A stretch of DNA of 64,000 nucleotides from Viridibacillus soli (GTDB taxonomy: Bacteria > Bacillota > Bacilli > Bacillales_A > Planococcaceae): the NCBI RefSeq assembly GCF_016612995.1, contig NZ_JAEOAH010000003.1, positions 331,362 through 395,361 of the forward strand, given 5' to 3'. A model generated the notes under the pieces. It was not told the DNA's origin. It was given only the letters and a program-made list of their open reading frames with translations, and ran no database searches. The first letter of the stretch is position 1; every line of letters begins with the position of its first letter. Positions 50,773 through 60,263 of the stretch are shown here, piece by piece. Position numbers and translations under genes: made by a program.

Positions 50773-50861
50773 ATTCCCTATACTTAAGTTGAATAACCCC
50801 CTTTTTAATTCCTACTCTTGCTGGCTCATATATATTCTGTATAATGCCATGGCCTTTTTAA

Positions 50862-51560
50862 TTATTCGACGATTAATATTCGAGGCGATGTTTTTGAAAT
50901 AACTCTTGTAGATATCCAACAGCCAAGACAAGCAGCAATTATGCTAAAACATGCTACCCCTATACTGATCCCCCAGCTCACTACAAGCGGTAGTTTAATT
51001 AATCCATACTGGGATAATATATTCTCTAAAACTAGAGGTAATATTTTTACCCCTACAAACACTCCGAATAGTGCACCAAGTGCCGAAAGAATGAGAATTT
51101 CTAATGTAATTGACCACCTAATTTTGTTAGAAGTCATTCCAATCGATTTATAAATGCCATATGTGCTACTTTCTTTTCTAACAGTAATGCGACAGACACT
51201 GAAAATAATGATAAATGTAACAGTTAGGAACAATATTCCCATAACACTTAGAGGCATTATTAAAACTGCAACTGCTTCTTTATACACAGAATCTAAAAAC
51301 GTCTGTTGTGTAACGGCTGAAATTGATTTCTTATATTTCTTGTTCAAATCACTCACAACTTGATCTGACTGCTCAATATCTATTAGATTAATAAGAGCCA
51401 TATCTGAGATTTTATAATTAGGATTATAAATCTTTGGAACATCCTCTGTAATCCTTGCCGAATAAGACATGTTCGCTATTGCCTGATAAATACCTGTAAT
51501 AATTAGGCTATGCTTTTTCCCTTCCATATAAATATCCATGACATCGCCTACACTCTTTAT
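50862..51560 (-). pseudogene. FtsX-type ABC permease, C-terminal fragment
   Basis: From MDIYMEGKKHSL at 51539 the frame gives 225 residues with a short extracellular part and three to four membrane helices, the C-terminal end of an FtsX permease. The frame stays open upstream for only a few codons (IKSVGDV), which fit the same protein, and then ends at a stop. About half or more of the permease is missing. It is fused closely to a truncated response regulator, so an internal deletion joined the two genes. Confidence 0.75.
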
Positions 51561-51922
51561 TTACGTAAATGTGCATTTATTCATGCTACGAGTTCACTTA
51601 AGGAAAATGGTTTTGTCATATAATCGCCCGCACCAAATCCTAACCCAATTACTTTATCCGTATCGCTTCCTCTTGCACTTAATATAAGGATAGGGATATC
51701 GCTCTTCTCACGAATTTGACGGCATAGTTCTATTCCATCGTAATCTGGAAGTGTTAGATCGAGGATAATAAAACTGGGATTAGTTGTTTCGGCTATATGT
51801 ATACCTTCCTTACCAGTTTCCGCAATTATCGCTTCAAAATTGTTCACACTAAGATAATCTCTTACTATATGGGCAATATCTTTTTCATCCTCAATAATTA
51901 ACACCTTTATTTGCTTAAACAA
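51561..51922 (-). pseudogene. Response regulator receiver domain, truncated
   Basis: A 113-residue OmpR-type receiver domain: acidic pocket EDEKD, phosphorylation Asp in IILDLTLPDYDG, Thr/Ser site ILILSARG and Lys in TKPFSLSELVA. The next codon is TGA where Arg is usual (ELVAR-x-x-AHLRR); INAHLRK follows in the same frame, then a second stop. The DNA-binding domain, the sensor kinase and the first half of the permease are all gone. It may still be expressed but cannot bind DNA. Confidence 0.82.
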
Positions 51923-52458
51923 TTGCTTCCCTCCCTCACTCGTAAAAACTTAGTATCTTCACTACTAAATCTCTTCTCTCTAGAGCTGCGCTTAGCTTTC
52001 ATCACCATCACCCCTATATTTTCTGTGCTTTTCAACGACTTATTTATCCATATACATTCATAAGGTCACCCGCAATCTATTATAAAAAGATTGCGGGTGA
52101 TAATGGTTAACAAGATTAACATTCATATATAGTTAGTTTCTCGTTCATTTTCAATCATTATAAATCGTTATCCAGCAGCTAAGATTACCTCTGCCATCCT
52201 AATAAAAAAAACGGACTCTTAGATACATAATATTCCAAGAGGCCATTCTTATCAAACTTTATTATTAATTATTGAATTTTTTACAAATTAACAAAATTAA
52301 TTTAAATCTAAAGAGCGTGTTTTGAAAAAGATTGGTCCAACCAAGCCCTTGTATTATTTTATCGATTAATTCTATTAAAAAATTCGGTCATTTCTAGCGT
52401 TTCTTTTTTAATCACTGTTGTAAAATATTTAGACTCTCAATAAAACTCTCAAGATTTT
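51923..52458. other. Spacer with a perfect 13-bp hairpin
   Basis: No gene seen over 530 bp. TCACCCGCAATCT (52066-52078) and AGATTGCGGGTGA (52088-52100) form a perfect stem with a 9-base AT loop but no T tract. It may be the end of a lost element or a protein-binding site. Confidence 0.6.
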
Positions 52459-52893
52459 TTAAATATATTGATTTCGTATGAACACGACCATTGCTATGCC
52501 AATAATACAAAAGATAATAACACCAACTGTCATAATCGTCCCCATAGATACACCGTACAATTTGAAGGGCTCTACAGGTGCTTCATTTGTTGGGTCACTT
52601 GCTAAAAAGTTTGCGACCGTCATCATATGCAAAAAGCGTTCCTTCGAAAAATTATTATGTAATTCAATTTGCTGCTCTGCTAAATAGCTTTGATTCCATT
52701 TTGTTGGTTCTTCAATTAGCTTTTTACCATCATGAGCCATCCAAACTTCAAATTGTTTTTCATTAATGACAGTAATAACCCTTGCTAATTGCCCGTCATT
52801 GTCTTGTGGATGGTTCATTAAATAAATGCGTAATTCATGTTGAATGGTAGAAATATCTTCGGTTTCAAGTGTTATTTCAAGCTGAGTAGGCAT
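52459..52893 (-). CDS. Tail-anchored hypothetical protein
   Basis: About 144 residues from ATG 52893, chosen because AAAGGAGA lies 7 nt upstream. A soluble, acidic beta-alpha domain is followed near residue 115 by one membrane helix and NQYI at the end. No signal peptide. Family not recognised. It stands alone between two spacers. Confidence 0.65.
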   Translation of the reverse strand: MPTQLEITLETEDISTIQHELRIYLMNHPQDNDGQLARVITVINEKQFEVWMAHDGKKLIEEPTKWNQSYLAEQQIELHNNFSKERFLHMMTVANFLASDPTNEAPVEPFKLYGVSMGTIMTVGVIIFCIIGIAMVVFIRNQYI

Positions 52894-53164
52894 TATGCTG
52901 TCTCCTTTTTCCATATATTAAGCGCTTACAATAATTGTAGTACAGTTAACACGTTTACGGAATAGGGTTCACTGAATAGCCTTATTCATAGATAGTAATT
53001 AATTATCACAAACAACGAGCACAACAACTGGTTATTTATAATATGGCATACTACCCACTAGTTATATCGCCTATGTATCCGCATCTGACACAAATCCAGT
53101 AGAAGTTAACATTAAACAAATTTGTTATACTGAATTTGAAGAAAATGATGTGTTGGAGGTATTT

Positions 53165-53683
53165 ATGTCTATGACAAAAGGTTATTTAGCAAATGGATTA
53201 TTTGGATTAGGCGACCGATTAGTAAATGAATTGGTCGCAAAAGCTGTACGCGAGGCCGTGCCTGGTGTGGATTTATATGTACCGCAAGAAAATATGGCAA
53301 TCAATGATAAATCTTCTTATGCCAATAGTTTAGCGATTGCCGGGGCTGATATTGAGGCACTAAAAGCTAGTGATTTCTTAATCGCTGTTATTGATGGTGT
53401 TGAAATTGACTCTGGTGTTGCGGCTGAAATTGGAGCGTTTTCAATGCTAGACCTTCCTATTTTCGCGCTATACTCTGATACACGCCAGCAAGGTCGCGAT
53501 AATTCGAAGAAAATCGATGCTTTAATTGCAGATGGGACGGAAAATCAGTTTGTCTACCGCAATCTGTTTGTTATTGGCTTGATCAAACAAAACGGCATGA
53601 TTGCTACTTCAATTGAAGAATTGATAGAAGGAATGCGTGATAGTGGAATAGCAATAAAAGAAAAAAATACAACTAATAACTAA
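53165..53683 (+). CDS. Nucleoside 2-deoxyribosyltransferase-like protein
   Basis: 172 residues from ATG 53165 with GGAGG upstream; ATG 53171 is also possible. The fold markers are KGYLANGLFGLGDR at the start, YVPQENM, then FLIAVIDGVEIDSGVAAEIG, where the catalytic Glu of the family is expected. Members exchange bases between deoxynucleosides in purine and pyrimidine salvage; many relatives have other or unknown substrates. Single gene. Confidence 0.82.
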   Translation: MSMTKGYLANGLFGLGDRLVNELVAKAVREAVPGVDLYVPQENMAINDKSSYANSLAIAGADIEALKASDFLIAVIDGVEIDSGVAAEIGAFSMLDLPIFALYSDTRQQGRDNSKKIDALIADGTENQFVYRNLFVIGLIKQNGMIATSIEELIEGMRDSGIAIKEKNTTNN

Positions 53684-53792
53684 TAAGCAACTGAATTGAA
53701 CTTTATCACATATTGATAAAAGAATAATTCACCCTAATAAAGGAATATTCATCATACTACGGAATATACATAGAAAGATTTTATTACGGGAG

Positions 53793-54248
53793 ATGATAGA
53801 GGTGAAAAATGTGATAGATGGTATAAATTATTGGATTTATTACGTTCCTAAAGAAATTAAACGGATGTCTGAAGTAGAAGTGTCTAAAAGACCATCACCA
53901 TCTAAATGGTCAAAAAAAGAAATACTAGGACATCTATGTGACTCAGCTATTATTAACATTGAACGATTCATTAAAATTCAATATGAAAAACAGCCTTATG
54001 TACTTCCCACTTACAATCAAGATGAATGGGTAGCTAAGCAAAATTACCAAGATACTCCTATTGAGGAAATTTTAACTCTATTTTATGTTTTAAATAAGCA
54101 GATCATCGTGATTATCAATACTATTCCTGACGAAAAACGATCCTATTTATTTGATATAGGAAATAAGGAACTTAAAACATTAGAGTGGCTCATTCAAGAT
54201 TATTATGAACATATGGAACATCATCTTAAGAAACAAATTTTCAAGTAA
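53793..54248 (+). CDS. DinB-superfamily protein
   Basis: 151 residues forming a predicted four-helix bundle. Putative metal ligands are His in LGHLCDSA and two His in YYEHMEHH, the DinB/YfiT pattern. Family members are thiol-dependent S-transferases or of unknown role. The first ATG-like start is at 53793; the codons before VKNVIDG contain a ribosome-like GGAGATG and GAGGTG, so a start at GTG (53802) is possible. A terminator follows. Confidence 0.78.
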   Translation: MIEVKNVIDGINYWIYYVPKEIKRMSEVEVSKRPSPSKWSKKEILGHLCDSAIINIERFIKIQYEKQPYVLPTYNQDEWVAKQNYQDTPIEEILTLFYVLNKQIIVIINTIPDEKRSYLFDIGNKELKTLEWLIQDYYEHMEHHLKKQIFK

Positions 54249-54276
54249 AACTAATACTAAGTAATACTCATTAAAA

Positions 54277-54320
54277 AGGTGCTTCAAAAGCTATATATCT
54301 AGCTCTTGAAGCACTTTTTA
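54277..54320 (+). terminator. Rho-independent terminator
   Basis: AAAAGGTGCTTCAA pairs with TTGAAGCACTTTTT across an AGCT-flanked loop and ends in TTTTT. It closes the DinB-like gene. Confidence 0.87.
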
Positions 54321-55092
54321 TGTTAAAGATAGATTGTGATTTTCTATTTTCAATCCTTGAGTCAAAATTCATTTCAAAAACTTCCCTGTCAAGTACGGTT
54401 TAGTCATCTATTTAACACTAGTTCTAATATCATTAATCACTTCAGTTAGCCTTTTATATGTATCTGAACGATTGGGTACGCAAATTTAGACATTACAACG
54501 TCTACATACGCACACCTTTTAAAATAGCTGCACGAAAAGGATTCTAAGTAAACTACTGACATTTTTGAAGTATCATTTCTATGTATCAAGGGTTTGAAGC
54601 GTATTTTAGTTGGTTCAAATTAACCTATCTGAACCTCTCGACGTCCCAGGAGGGAGTTTAACATCATGCTAAAGCATTGATATTACTCGATTTCCATTTA
54701 TGATGTGTAGAAAATGTGTAGAGAAAAAATATATGAATATTTATTCTACATTTATATATCCTGCGTAATTGAATCACTAGCTCTTTTAAATAACAATTTA
54801 CTACAAGAATGTTCCAAGTGAATTTTTGTTAATTCCTCACATATAAATAAAGTTCCAATGAATCATTTACTTCTACTGCTACTTGCTGAGCAAAATCATC
54901 ATAGAGTGTGCTTATCTTAAAAGCTCAACCTTAGATTTCCGAGATAGTTGAACTTTATTTGTAATGAGGGATTCGAACTCGCGTCCAGAAGCTCCAATAC
55001 GCCGGCTTCTACGCTCTCAAATGTTATTATATCAACGTTTCTTCCCACTAGGGAGTACTACATATTTACAAACTTGGTTCAAAGCCCTCTTC
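54321..55092. other. Spacer with a tRNA/tmRNA 3'-end-like sequence
   Basis: No gene over 770 bp. On the minus strand, 54960-54992 reads GGACGCGAGTTCGAATCCC, which looks like the T-arm of a tRNA or tmRNA. The acceptor and the rest do not fold into a full tRNA by eye. As an integrase remnant lies 2 kb away, it may be an attachment-site copy. A hairpin (AAGCTCAACC...AGTTGAACTT) at about 54915-54957 follows it. Confidence 0.4.
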
Positions 55093-56121
55093 TCAACGAT
55101 TATATATGTGATTTATGCTAAAACCAAGTAAATTTTCTTCTATAATGTCATTTTCTTTTAAATGGCCAATCCCCTGCAATATTTCTTCCTCTGAAAATCT
55201 TTCTGCTTTTTCATTTGACCAATTTTTAAATTGAGTAACTAAATTTTCTGCATCTAAGGTTTTATTTTCTGTTAGTATATAAGCTAGAGTCGAAACACAT
55301 TCTAAATCTTTATTTGTTTGTATACTATTCACATAATTAGCAGATTTTCTTACAGCTACCTTTAAATCATTTAATTTAGTATCTACAGATTTACTAATTA
55401 GCTTATTGTACAAAATTTCATAAGCTTCATTTGTATTTTTTACCTTATGATAATTTTGGAAATCTTTTATCTTTTCACTTATTACTTTTATAGAATGATC
55501 ATAAGGTCCAAAACGATGCTTCACAAATTTAAAATAATCTTCTTCTATAAATATATTCATAAAAAATGCTGTTTTTTGTAATCTTGTTGAATCAAATTTT
55601 TTCAGCTCATTCTTCATATCCATCAAGACCAAAGCTGATAAAGATAACTTTGGCTCTTCTTTTACTTGAGCAACGTAATTCTGAGTAGGTTCATAAATGT
55701 AAAAAAAGCGATCCTCCATCTCAGCTAAGTGACTTTCGATTTTTTCTTTTACTTCTGCCCATGCCAAACCACCATTGCCCGCCCCTAAAGGTGGTAATGC
55801 AATAGACTTTATGTTTAACTTCTTAATAATGTTCTTTAAATCTACTAATCCCTTCTCTATATACTCTATCTTTGACTTAGCTCTCCATTTGTCCTTTGTC
55901 GGAAAATTGATTATCAACTTATTATTCTCTTTAAAATAAAATAATTTCCCAATATCAATCTCCTTATTTTTACAAGCCTCAACATAATGTAAATTATTCT
56001 CTGGATATTTACTTTTAAATTGATAAGCTATTCCCTTACCCATATATCCTTCACAATTCACCGTATTGACTAACGCCTCTGCTTCAGATTCAAACAAATT
56101 CCCAGAAGTATAAATAATCAT
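55093..56121 (-). CDS. darG: DarG-like macrodomain antitoxin
   Basis: 342 residues. The N-terminal 155 are a macrodomain: SGNLFESEAEALVNTVNCEG, the ADP-ribose pocket GKGIAYQFK and LPPLGAGNGGLAW. The remaining 190 residues are helical, like the C-terminal region of DarG that binds and blocks DarT. The macrodomain removes ADP-ribose from thymidine in DNA. The gene follows the DarT-like toxin by 22 bp on the same strand, the order usual for darTG operons, which act as toxin-antitoxin and anti-phage systems. Confidence 0.85.
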   Translation of the reverse strand: MIIYTSGNLFESEAEALVNTVNCEGYMGKGIAYQFKSKYPENNLHYVEACKNKEIDIGKLFYFKENNKLIINFPTKDKWRAKSKIEYIEKGLVDLKNIIKKLNIKSIALPPLGAGNGGLAWAEVKEKIESHLAEMEDRFFYIYEPTQNYVAQVKEEPKLSLSALVLMDMKNELKKFDSTRLQKTAFFMNIFIEEDYFKFVKHRFGPYDHSIKVISEKIKDFQNYHKVKNTNEAYEILYNKLISKSVDTKLNDLKVAVRKSANYVNSIQTNKDLECVSTLAYILTENKTLDAENLVTQFKNWSNEKAERFSEEEILQGIGHLKENDIIEENLLGFSINHIYNR

Positions 56122-56143
56122 AAGTTTCCTTTCTTCGACATAA

Positions 56144-56734
56144 TTATTTTGCCCATGGCATTATATCTACGTACATTTTACCTTTTAATTTATTCGCTTC
56201 TAGCAATTTTAACACACGCTTCTGTAAATCTTTATCTCCAACACAAATAGATCGGAAACCCTTTGCCTCAATGCCATATTCACTCAAACATTCCGCCATC
56301 TTCACCTGTTTAACATATGTCTCATCATTACCTTTTTGCGACATAGTATCCCAATCAATTGACTCAATCCCTTCATCATAATCATAAATCTCACAATCAT
56401 CAGAAGTAGTTAAAGGATGGATTGGAAGCACTTTAAAATCATTATTCTTAGCAAAATTTCTCGTTATACAAATATAAACAAACTCATCATCATGTGCATT
56501 TTTCACTGCGTGATCAAATGCTGAATGTGGATGAAAGTGAAATGGCACAAATTCATCTAATTTCATCTCAGTTCTCTTGGTAATAATTTTATTATCCGCA
56601 ACATCTTTGAAGTTAATTCCCTCTTTTATAAGTAGGCTTCTTGGCAACAGACCTTTCTTTAAAATAGATTCTAAATTTTTAAATTTTGTTAAATGATACA
56701 ATAATTTCCCCGACTTAGTTGTTACTAGCGACAT
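56144..56734 (-). CDS. darT: DarT-like DNA ADP-ribosyltransferase toxin
   Basis: 196 residues matching the DarT (DUF4433) pattern: LYHLTKFKNLESILKKGLLP at the N-terminus (NAD site His), FVPFHFHPHSAFD in the middle, and KMAECLSEYGIE with the likely catalytic Glu. DarT uses NAD to modify thymidine in single-stranded DNA, blocking replication. The ATG at 56734 begins MSLVTTKSGK. The toxin lies first, the antitoxin second. The block sits in an island with a broken integrase and RM remnants. Confidence 0.82.
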   Translation of the reverse strand: MSLVTTKSGKLLYHLTKFKNLESILKKGLLPRSLLIKEGINFKDVADNKIITKRTEMKLDEFVPFHFHPHSAFDHAVKNAHDDEFVYICITRNFAKNNDFKVLPIHPLTTSDDCEIYDYDEGIESIDWDTMSQKGNDETYVKQVKMAECLSEYGIEAKGFRSICVGDKDLQKRVLKLLEANKLKGKMYVDIMPWAK

Positions 56735-56822
56735 AATGCAACATCCCCTGACATAAATGTATTTTCTCTACTTATGACGTTATACGAACAAAAAAAACAT
56801 AAGTTTCAAAAAAATGAAAATT

Positions 56823-57691
56823 TCACAAATATTTATCCACCGTCGTATCATGCACCTCTAAATAATGCTTCGTAATCGTTTCTAAGCTCTTATGTCCACT
56901 TTGTTTCGCAATTGTTGCTACGTCTGCACCTGCTTCGTGCATCGCTGTGACTTGTGTTTTTCGCAACGTGTATGGTGCGAATCCTAACCATTTATGAATC
57001 GCTTTTCTATAAGCTGTATTGCTAATGCAAGAGCTTTTATAGTTTCCATACATGTCTACCTGACCAACAATATAATTATCTTCTGCTAGTCCATATTCTT
57101 TAATATATGCCCTTACTGCATTGGCACACTCTAAAGTTAATCGCTTCATCTCCCATTCATTTTGGTTTTGCATATACACACTAATTGATCGTCCTGTTAA
57201 ATCAATGTGCTTCACTTTAATGGTAATCATCTCACTCGGTCTACAAGCTGTTATCAAATTCAAAAGAGATATGGCTTTTGCTCTTGTATCAAGCTGATTG
57301 ATAAGGTTCATCACTTCATCTTTTGGTTAAGCTGATTGCCTTTTCATCCTTTTTTGTTCGCTATGCTCTCGATTGTTATAAATGCTTCTTAGCTGTGCGA
57401 TACGATTTCGCTGCTCGTCCGTTTGGAGCTGGTTACACCTATTTTCTAAATGATATTTTACAGCCGCACTTCTTCTATTAAATGTAGAAAGCATCAATCC
57501 ACTTTGGATCGTTTCATATAAATAAACTTCAAATGATTCATAATTATTTCCTCTACCTTTACCTAAACAAAAACCCTCAAAGCGTTTATAGTCCCCAGCA
57601 TATGTTTTTAATTTTTTATCAATTTGCTTTTGAATAGCCGCTTCTCATTTTTATCTGTTTGTATTAACTCAAGATTTAACAGCTCATCCAT
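56823..57691 (-). pseudogene. Tyrosine recombinase, frameshifted and with an internal stop
   Basis: The C-terminal catalytic half (56823-57314, 163 residues) is open: Arg in ACRPSEMI, TLRKTQ in place of HxLR, SGHKSLETITKHY with the nucleophile Tyr. Upstream the same frame has one TAA (near 57327, reading QSA*PKDEV) and then a normal N-terminal domain (LKTYAGDYKRFEGF, STFNRRSAAVKYHL); a frameshift near 57640 separates the first 17 residues (MDELLNLEL...) at 57691. Total length would be about 288 residues. It probably integrated the island holding the toxin-antitoxin genes. Confidence 0.78.
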
Positions 57692-57878
57692 TGTTTCAAA
57701 GCCCCTCTTTTGGATTTTTAAGGTAATTCAATCTTATTACTCTCAAGTTATGAAAAGCAGTCTTTTCGTAATTTGAAACCATCAAAAAATCCACCCGATA
57801 ATTTACCGAGTGGACAATTTTGGTGTCTGACTATATTAATAAAAACAACAATTATAACTTTTCTTGAAGAATTGATTT

Positions 57879-58220
57879 TTACAATTCAATTGCTGATTCA
57901 TCTTCTGGATCATTTGTACCTAATTCACCTTTGAAGGTTTTTGAAAGGATAGATTGTTTCAATACATCAATGTCAATTTGAGTATTTAAATTTTCATATA
58001 CCAGTCTTTCCTCTTAAAGCAGCTTTTGTATAGATATTACTACCTCTCTTCTTTTCGAAATATCTTCAATCCATGGAATTTTTATAATTGAAACCGACTT
58101 TGACCCTACATTCCCCTGATTTACACCACCTGTTTCAAAACTAAAAAAGTCGTTCCTAAACTCAGACGTTTCGAGAAAATAAAATAAATAATCATCTTCT
58201 GTATTTGGTGTTAGTGACAT
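57879..58220 (-). pseudogene. Type I restriction specificity subunit (HsdS) C-terminal fragment
   Basis: From 58220 the minus frame gives ...GNVGSKSVSIIKIPW, an in-frame TAA near 58015, then LVYENLNTQIDIDVLKQSIL and KGELGTNDPEDESAIEL to a stop at 57879. The last part is the standard end of HsdS proteins. No hsdM or hsdR and no N-terminal target domain remain. Confidence 0.78.
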
Positions 58221-58286
58221 AATTTAAAAAGCACAAAAACAGGAAGTAAATTACCAACTTTATATCCTTGGGGTTTTATACACCAA

Positions 58287-58340
58287 AAAACCCACAAAAT
58301 CCACAAAAAAAATAATTTTTTTGTGGATTTTGTGGGTTTT
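58287..58340. promoter_or_regulatory. Perfect 25-bp palindrome over the promoter of the XRE/ImmA/PIN genes
   Basis: 58287-58311 and 58316-58340 are exact inverse copies with a 4-base loop (ATAA). Each arm holds two related blocks, CCCACAAAA and TCCACAAAA, giving four candidate half-sites. TTGTGG (58321-58326) and TATAGT (58345-58350) fit -35 and -10 boxes 18 bp apart, so a protein bound here would cover the -35. The XRE gene starts 36 bp after the palindrome. Operator function is inferred. Confidence 0.8.
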
Positions 58341-58375
58341 GTGTTATAGTTAATATTAGGAGGAGTGAGTGAATA

Positions 58376-58702
58376 ATGAACAATAATATCATTGAAGAAA
58401 TAAACAAATGGCTAACTGAGAATGATTTTACTCAAAAACAATTTGCAGAAAAACTAGGTGTAAGTGATTCACTAATTGGTGCTATTTTAAAAGGACAACG
58501 TCGTATTACAACTCAAAGAATAACTCAAATTGCTAATATCATGGGGAAAACAGTATCCGAGTTGAAAGGTAAACGTACGATTGAAGAACAGGGATATATG
58601 TTACAACTTAGAGGTCACGCTACTTCACGCAAAAGTAAAATAGACGTCCAAAATATTGTACTAGCAATTCAAGATTGCGAAAGATTAAAAATTAAAGATT
58701 GA
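58376..58702 (+). CDS. XRE-family DNA-binding protein
   Basis: 108 residues: a helix-turn-helix in the first 65 (NDFTQKQFAEKLGVSDSLIG, RRITTQRITQIANIM) and a basic tail of about 40. AGGAGG precedes the ATG. It is the first of three same-strand genes followed by an ImmA/IrrE protease and a PIN protein. XRE-ImmA pairs are phage-type repressor/antirepressor modules; the protease often cuts the repressor. The palindrome upstream is its likely binding site. Confidence 0.82.
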   Translation: MNNNIIEEINKWLTENDFTQKQFAEKLGVSDSLIGAILKGQRRITTQRITQIANIMGKTVSELKGKRTIEEQGYMLQLRGHATSRKSKIDVQNIVLAIQDCERLKIKD

Positions 58703-58763
58703 ATATATAAGATAAATATATTATTTAGTTTTACATTATTAAAGGAGGAAAGGAGGATATCAC

Positions 58764-59537
58764 ATGGAATATTCAACTGCAAAATTTGAAATTGAATTAT
58801 TTACTGAACGTGTCGCTAAAGACTTTCGTGAAACCTATATTAACGATACAACTTTTATTGGTGCAGGCATTGAGACTATATTAAATTTAAAAAACATTTC
58901 AATCGTCTATAAAGTAATAAACGATGGCATTGAAGAATCAGATCGAGTATATGGCGGACTAGTTACATTACCCAATTCAAAACAGTACGTTATTGTTAAT
59001 ACGAAATATAACACACGAATTCAGTATTTCACACTAGCTCATGAGCTATGGCATGTTATAGAAAATCAAAGCTATGAAATTTATGACTATCGACCAGGAG
59101 AGGCTGTAGAAGAACTATCTGAAAGAGCTGGCGACCATTTTGCTGCAACACTCATGTTAAATGAACACGTTGTAAAAAGTATATACAGTCAATCAATAAA
59201 AAATAATATGACTCTATTAGATACGATTTATTATATAGCTGATATGAGTATAATGCCCTATGTATCGGTGCGCCGTCGTATTGACGAACTTATAAAAATA
59301 GAAGATGAATCACCACAAATAAAAAAAGAATTCAAATTTTTATCTACTTGGATAGAAGAAGATTTTATTTATAAACGCACTGAAATTTTAGGATATGCAC
59401 ACACCTATGATGCACCTAAAATGTTCAATTATTTCCAAGAATATAGAAATATCCTTAACGAACTCGTAAAATCCGGAGAAATCACCGAAGAGAATGCATC
59501 AATTAAAATTTCTCCATTCGAGAATAACGTGTCTTAA
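58764..59537 (+). CDS. ImmA/IrrE-type metallopeptidase
   Basis: 257 residues with the zinc motif AHELWHVIE near residue 95 and a downstream Glu in ERAGDHFAATLML, the ImmA/IrrE/COG2856 pattern. Such proteases cleave XRE-type repressors after DNA damage or other signals. The C-terminal 80 residues are an additional helical part. GGAGGAAAGGAGG precedes the ATG. It stands between the XRE and PIN genes with short gaps. Confidence 0.85.
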   Translation: MEYSTAKFEIELFTERVAKDFRETYINDTTFIGAGIETILNLKNISIVYKVINDGIEESDRVYGGLVTLPNSKQYVIVNTKYNTRIQYFTLAHELWHVIENQSYEIYDYRPGEAVEELSERAGDHFAATLMLNEHVVKSIYSQSIKNNMTLLDTIYYIADMSIMPYVSVRRRIDELIKIEDESPQIKKEFKFLSTWIEEDFIYKRTEILGYAHTYDAPKMFNYFQEYRNILNELVKSGEITEENASIKISPFENNVS

Positions 59538-59577
59538 ATATATTTTACAATCCTTGGCTTTAAGGAGGTGGATCAAA

Positions 59578-60225
59578 TTGACCAAGGAAAACGTATTTTT
59601 AGACACGAATATTATTGTAGCAGCCATTCGCTATAATAAAGTAGACATTTTTAAAATGATAGACGCGATATATGCTACTAAATTTGTACATATAGAAGTT
59701 TTAAAAGAAATTAGAATCTCTAGTGAGAAATCCTTTGTACAAGGTAAGATTGATAGTGGCGATTGGCTACTTTTTAATCCAGAAGATTCATCATGTCTAA
59801 GTGATGATGATTTTGATGATTATGAATTTGAAGTAGCTAGAATTTCAAAGGAATTCTCCGCTGTAGACGCTGATAAAAACTGTTTAAACATCGGTGAAAT
59901 ACATTCATTAGCTGCTGCATATATAAACCATTCTGAACTTATCTGTAGCCATGATTTTTCGATAACTAAGGTTATACAATCTCTAAACTTAGAAATTTAC
60001 AAAAACGGAGACGACACTCAACAACCGCAATTAATTGGGCAACATACTTTATTCGAGTTATGTCGAATTTTTATGGACGAGTATGGATTAAAGCGGAGCG
60101 AAGCTCGTCAATTCTACAGTGCTTTTTTCGTAGAAAATCGAACTAGTAAAAATCCTGCGAAAAAGAAAAAATATCAAAAAGCTATGGAGTTTTTTGATAA
60201 CACCTTTGCTGCAAAGGCCATTTAA
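59578..60225 (+). CDS. PIN-domain protein, putative ribonuclease
   Basis: 215 residues from TTG 59578 with AGGAGG 9 nt upstream (an ATG in a longer frame at 59494 overlaps the protease gene and lacks a site). PIN acidic residues: LDTNIIVAA at the N-terminus, Glu in IGEIHSLAAAY and Asp in ICSHDFS. The last 60 residues are a basic helical tail. PIN nucleases usually cut RNA. With XRE and ImmA genes it makes a three-gene unit that could be a toxin-antitoxin or phage-response module. Confidence 0.78.
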   Translation: MTKENVFLDTNIIVAAIRYNKVDIFKMIDAIYATKFVHIEVLKEIRISSEKSFVQGKIDSGDWLLFNPEDSSCLSDDDFDDYEFEVARISKEFSAVDADKNCLNIGEIHSLAAAYINHSELICSHDFSITKVIQSLNLEIYKNGDDTQQPQLIGQHTLFELCRIFMDEYGLKRSEARQFYSAFFVENRTSKNPAKKKKYQKAMEFFDNTFAAKAI

Positions 60226-60230
60226 AATTT

Positions 60231-60263
60231 GGACATAGTTCATTTAAATTATGAACTATGTCC
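60231..60263 (+). terminator. Hairpin after the PIN gene
   Basis: GGACATAGTTCAT (60231-60243) and ATGAACTATGTCC (60251-60263) form a perfect 13-bp stem. The T tract is weak (ATTACTTTC), but the place, 6 bp after the stop codon, supports a terminator. Confidence 0.7.

Noticed and set aside
54955..54995. Functional tRNA gene
   Set aside because: Only a T-arm-like part is seen; acceptor, D-arm and anticodon arms cannot be formed by eye.
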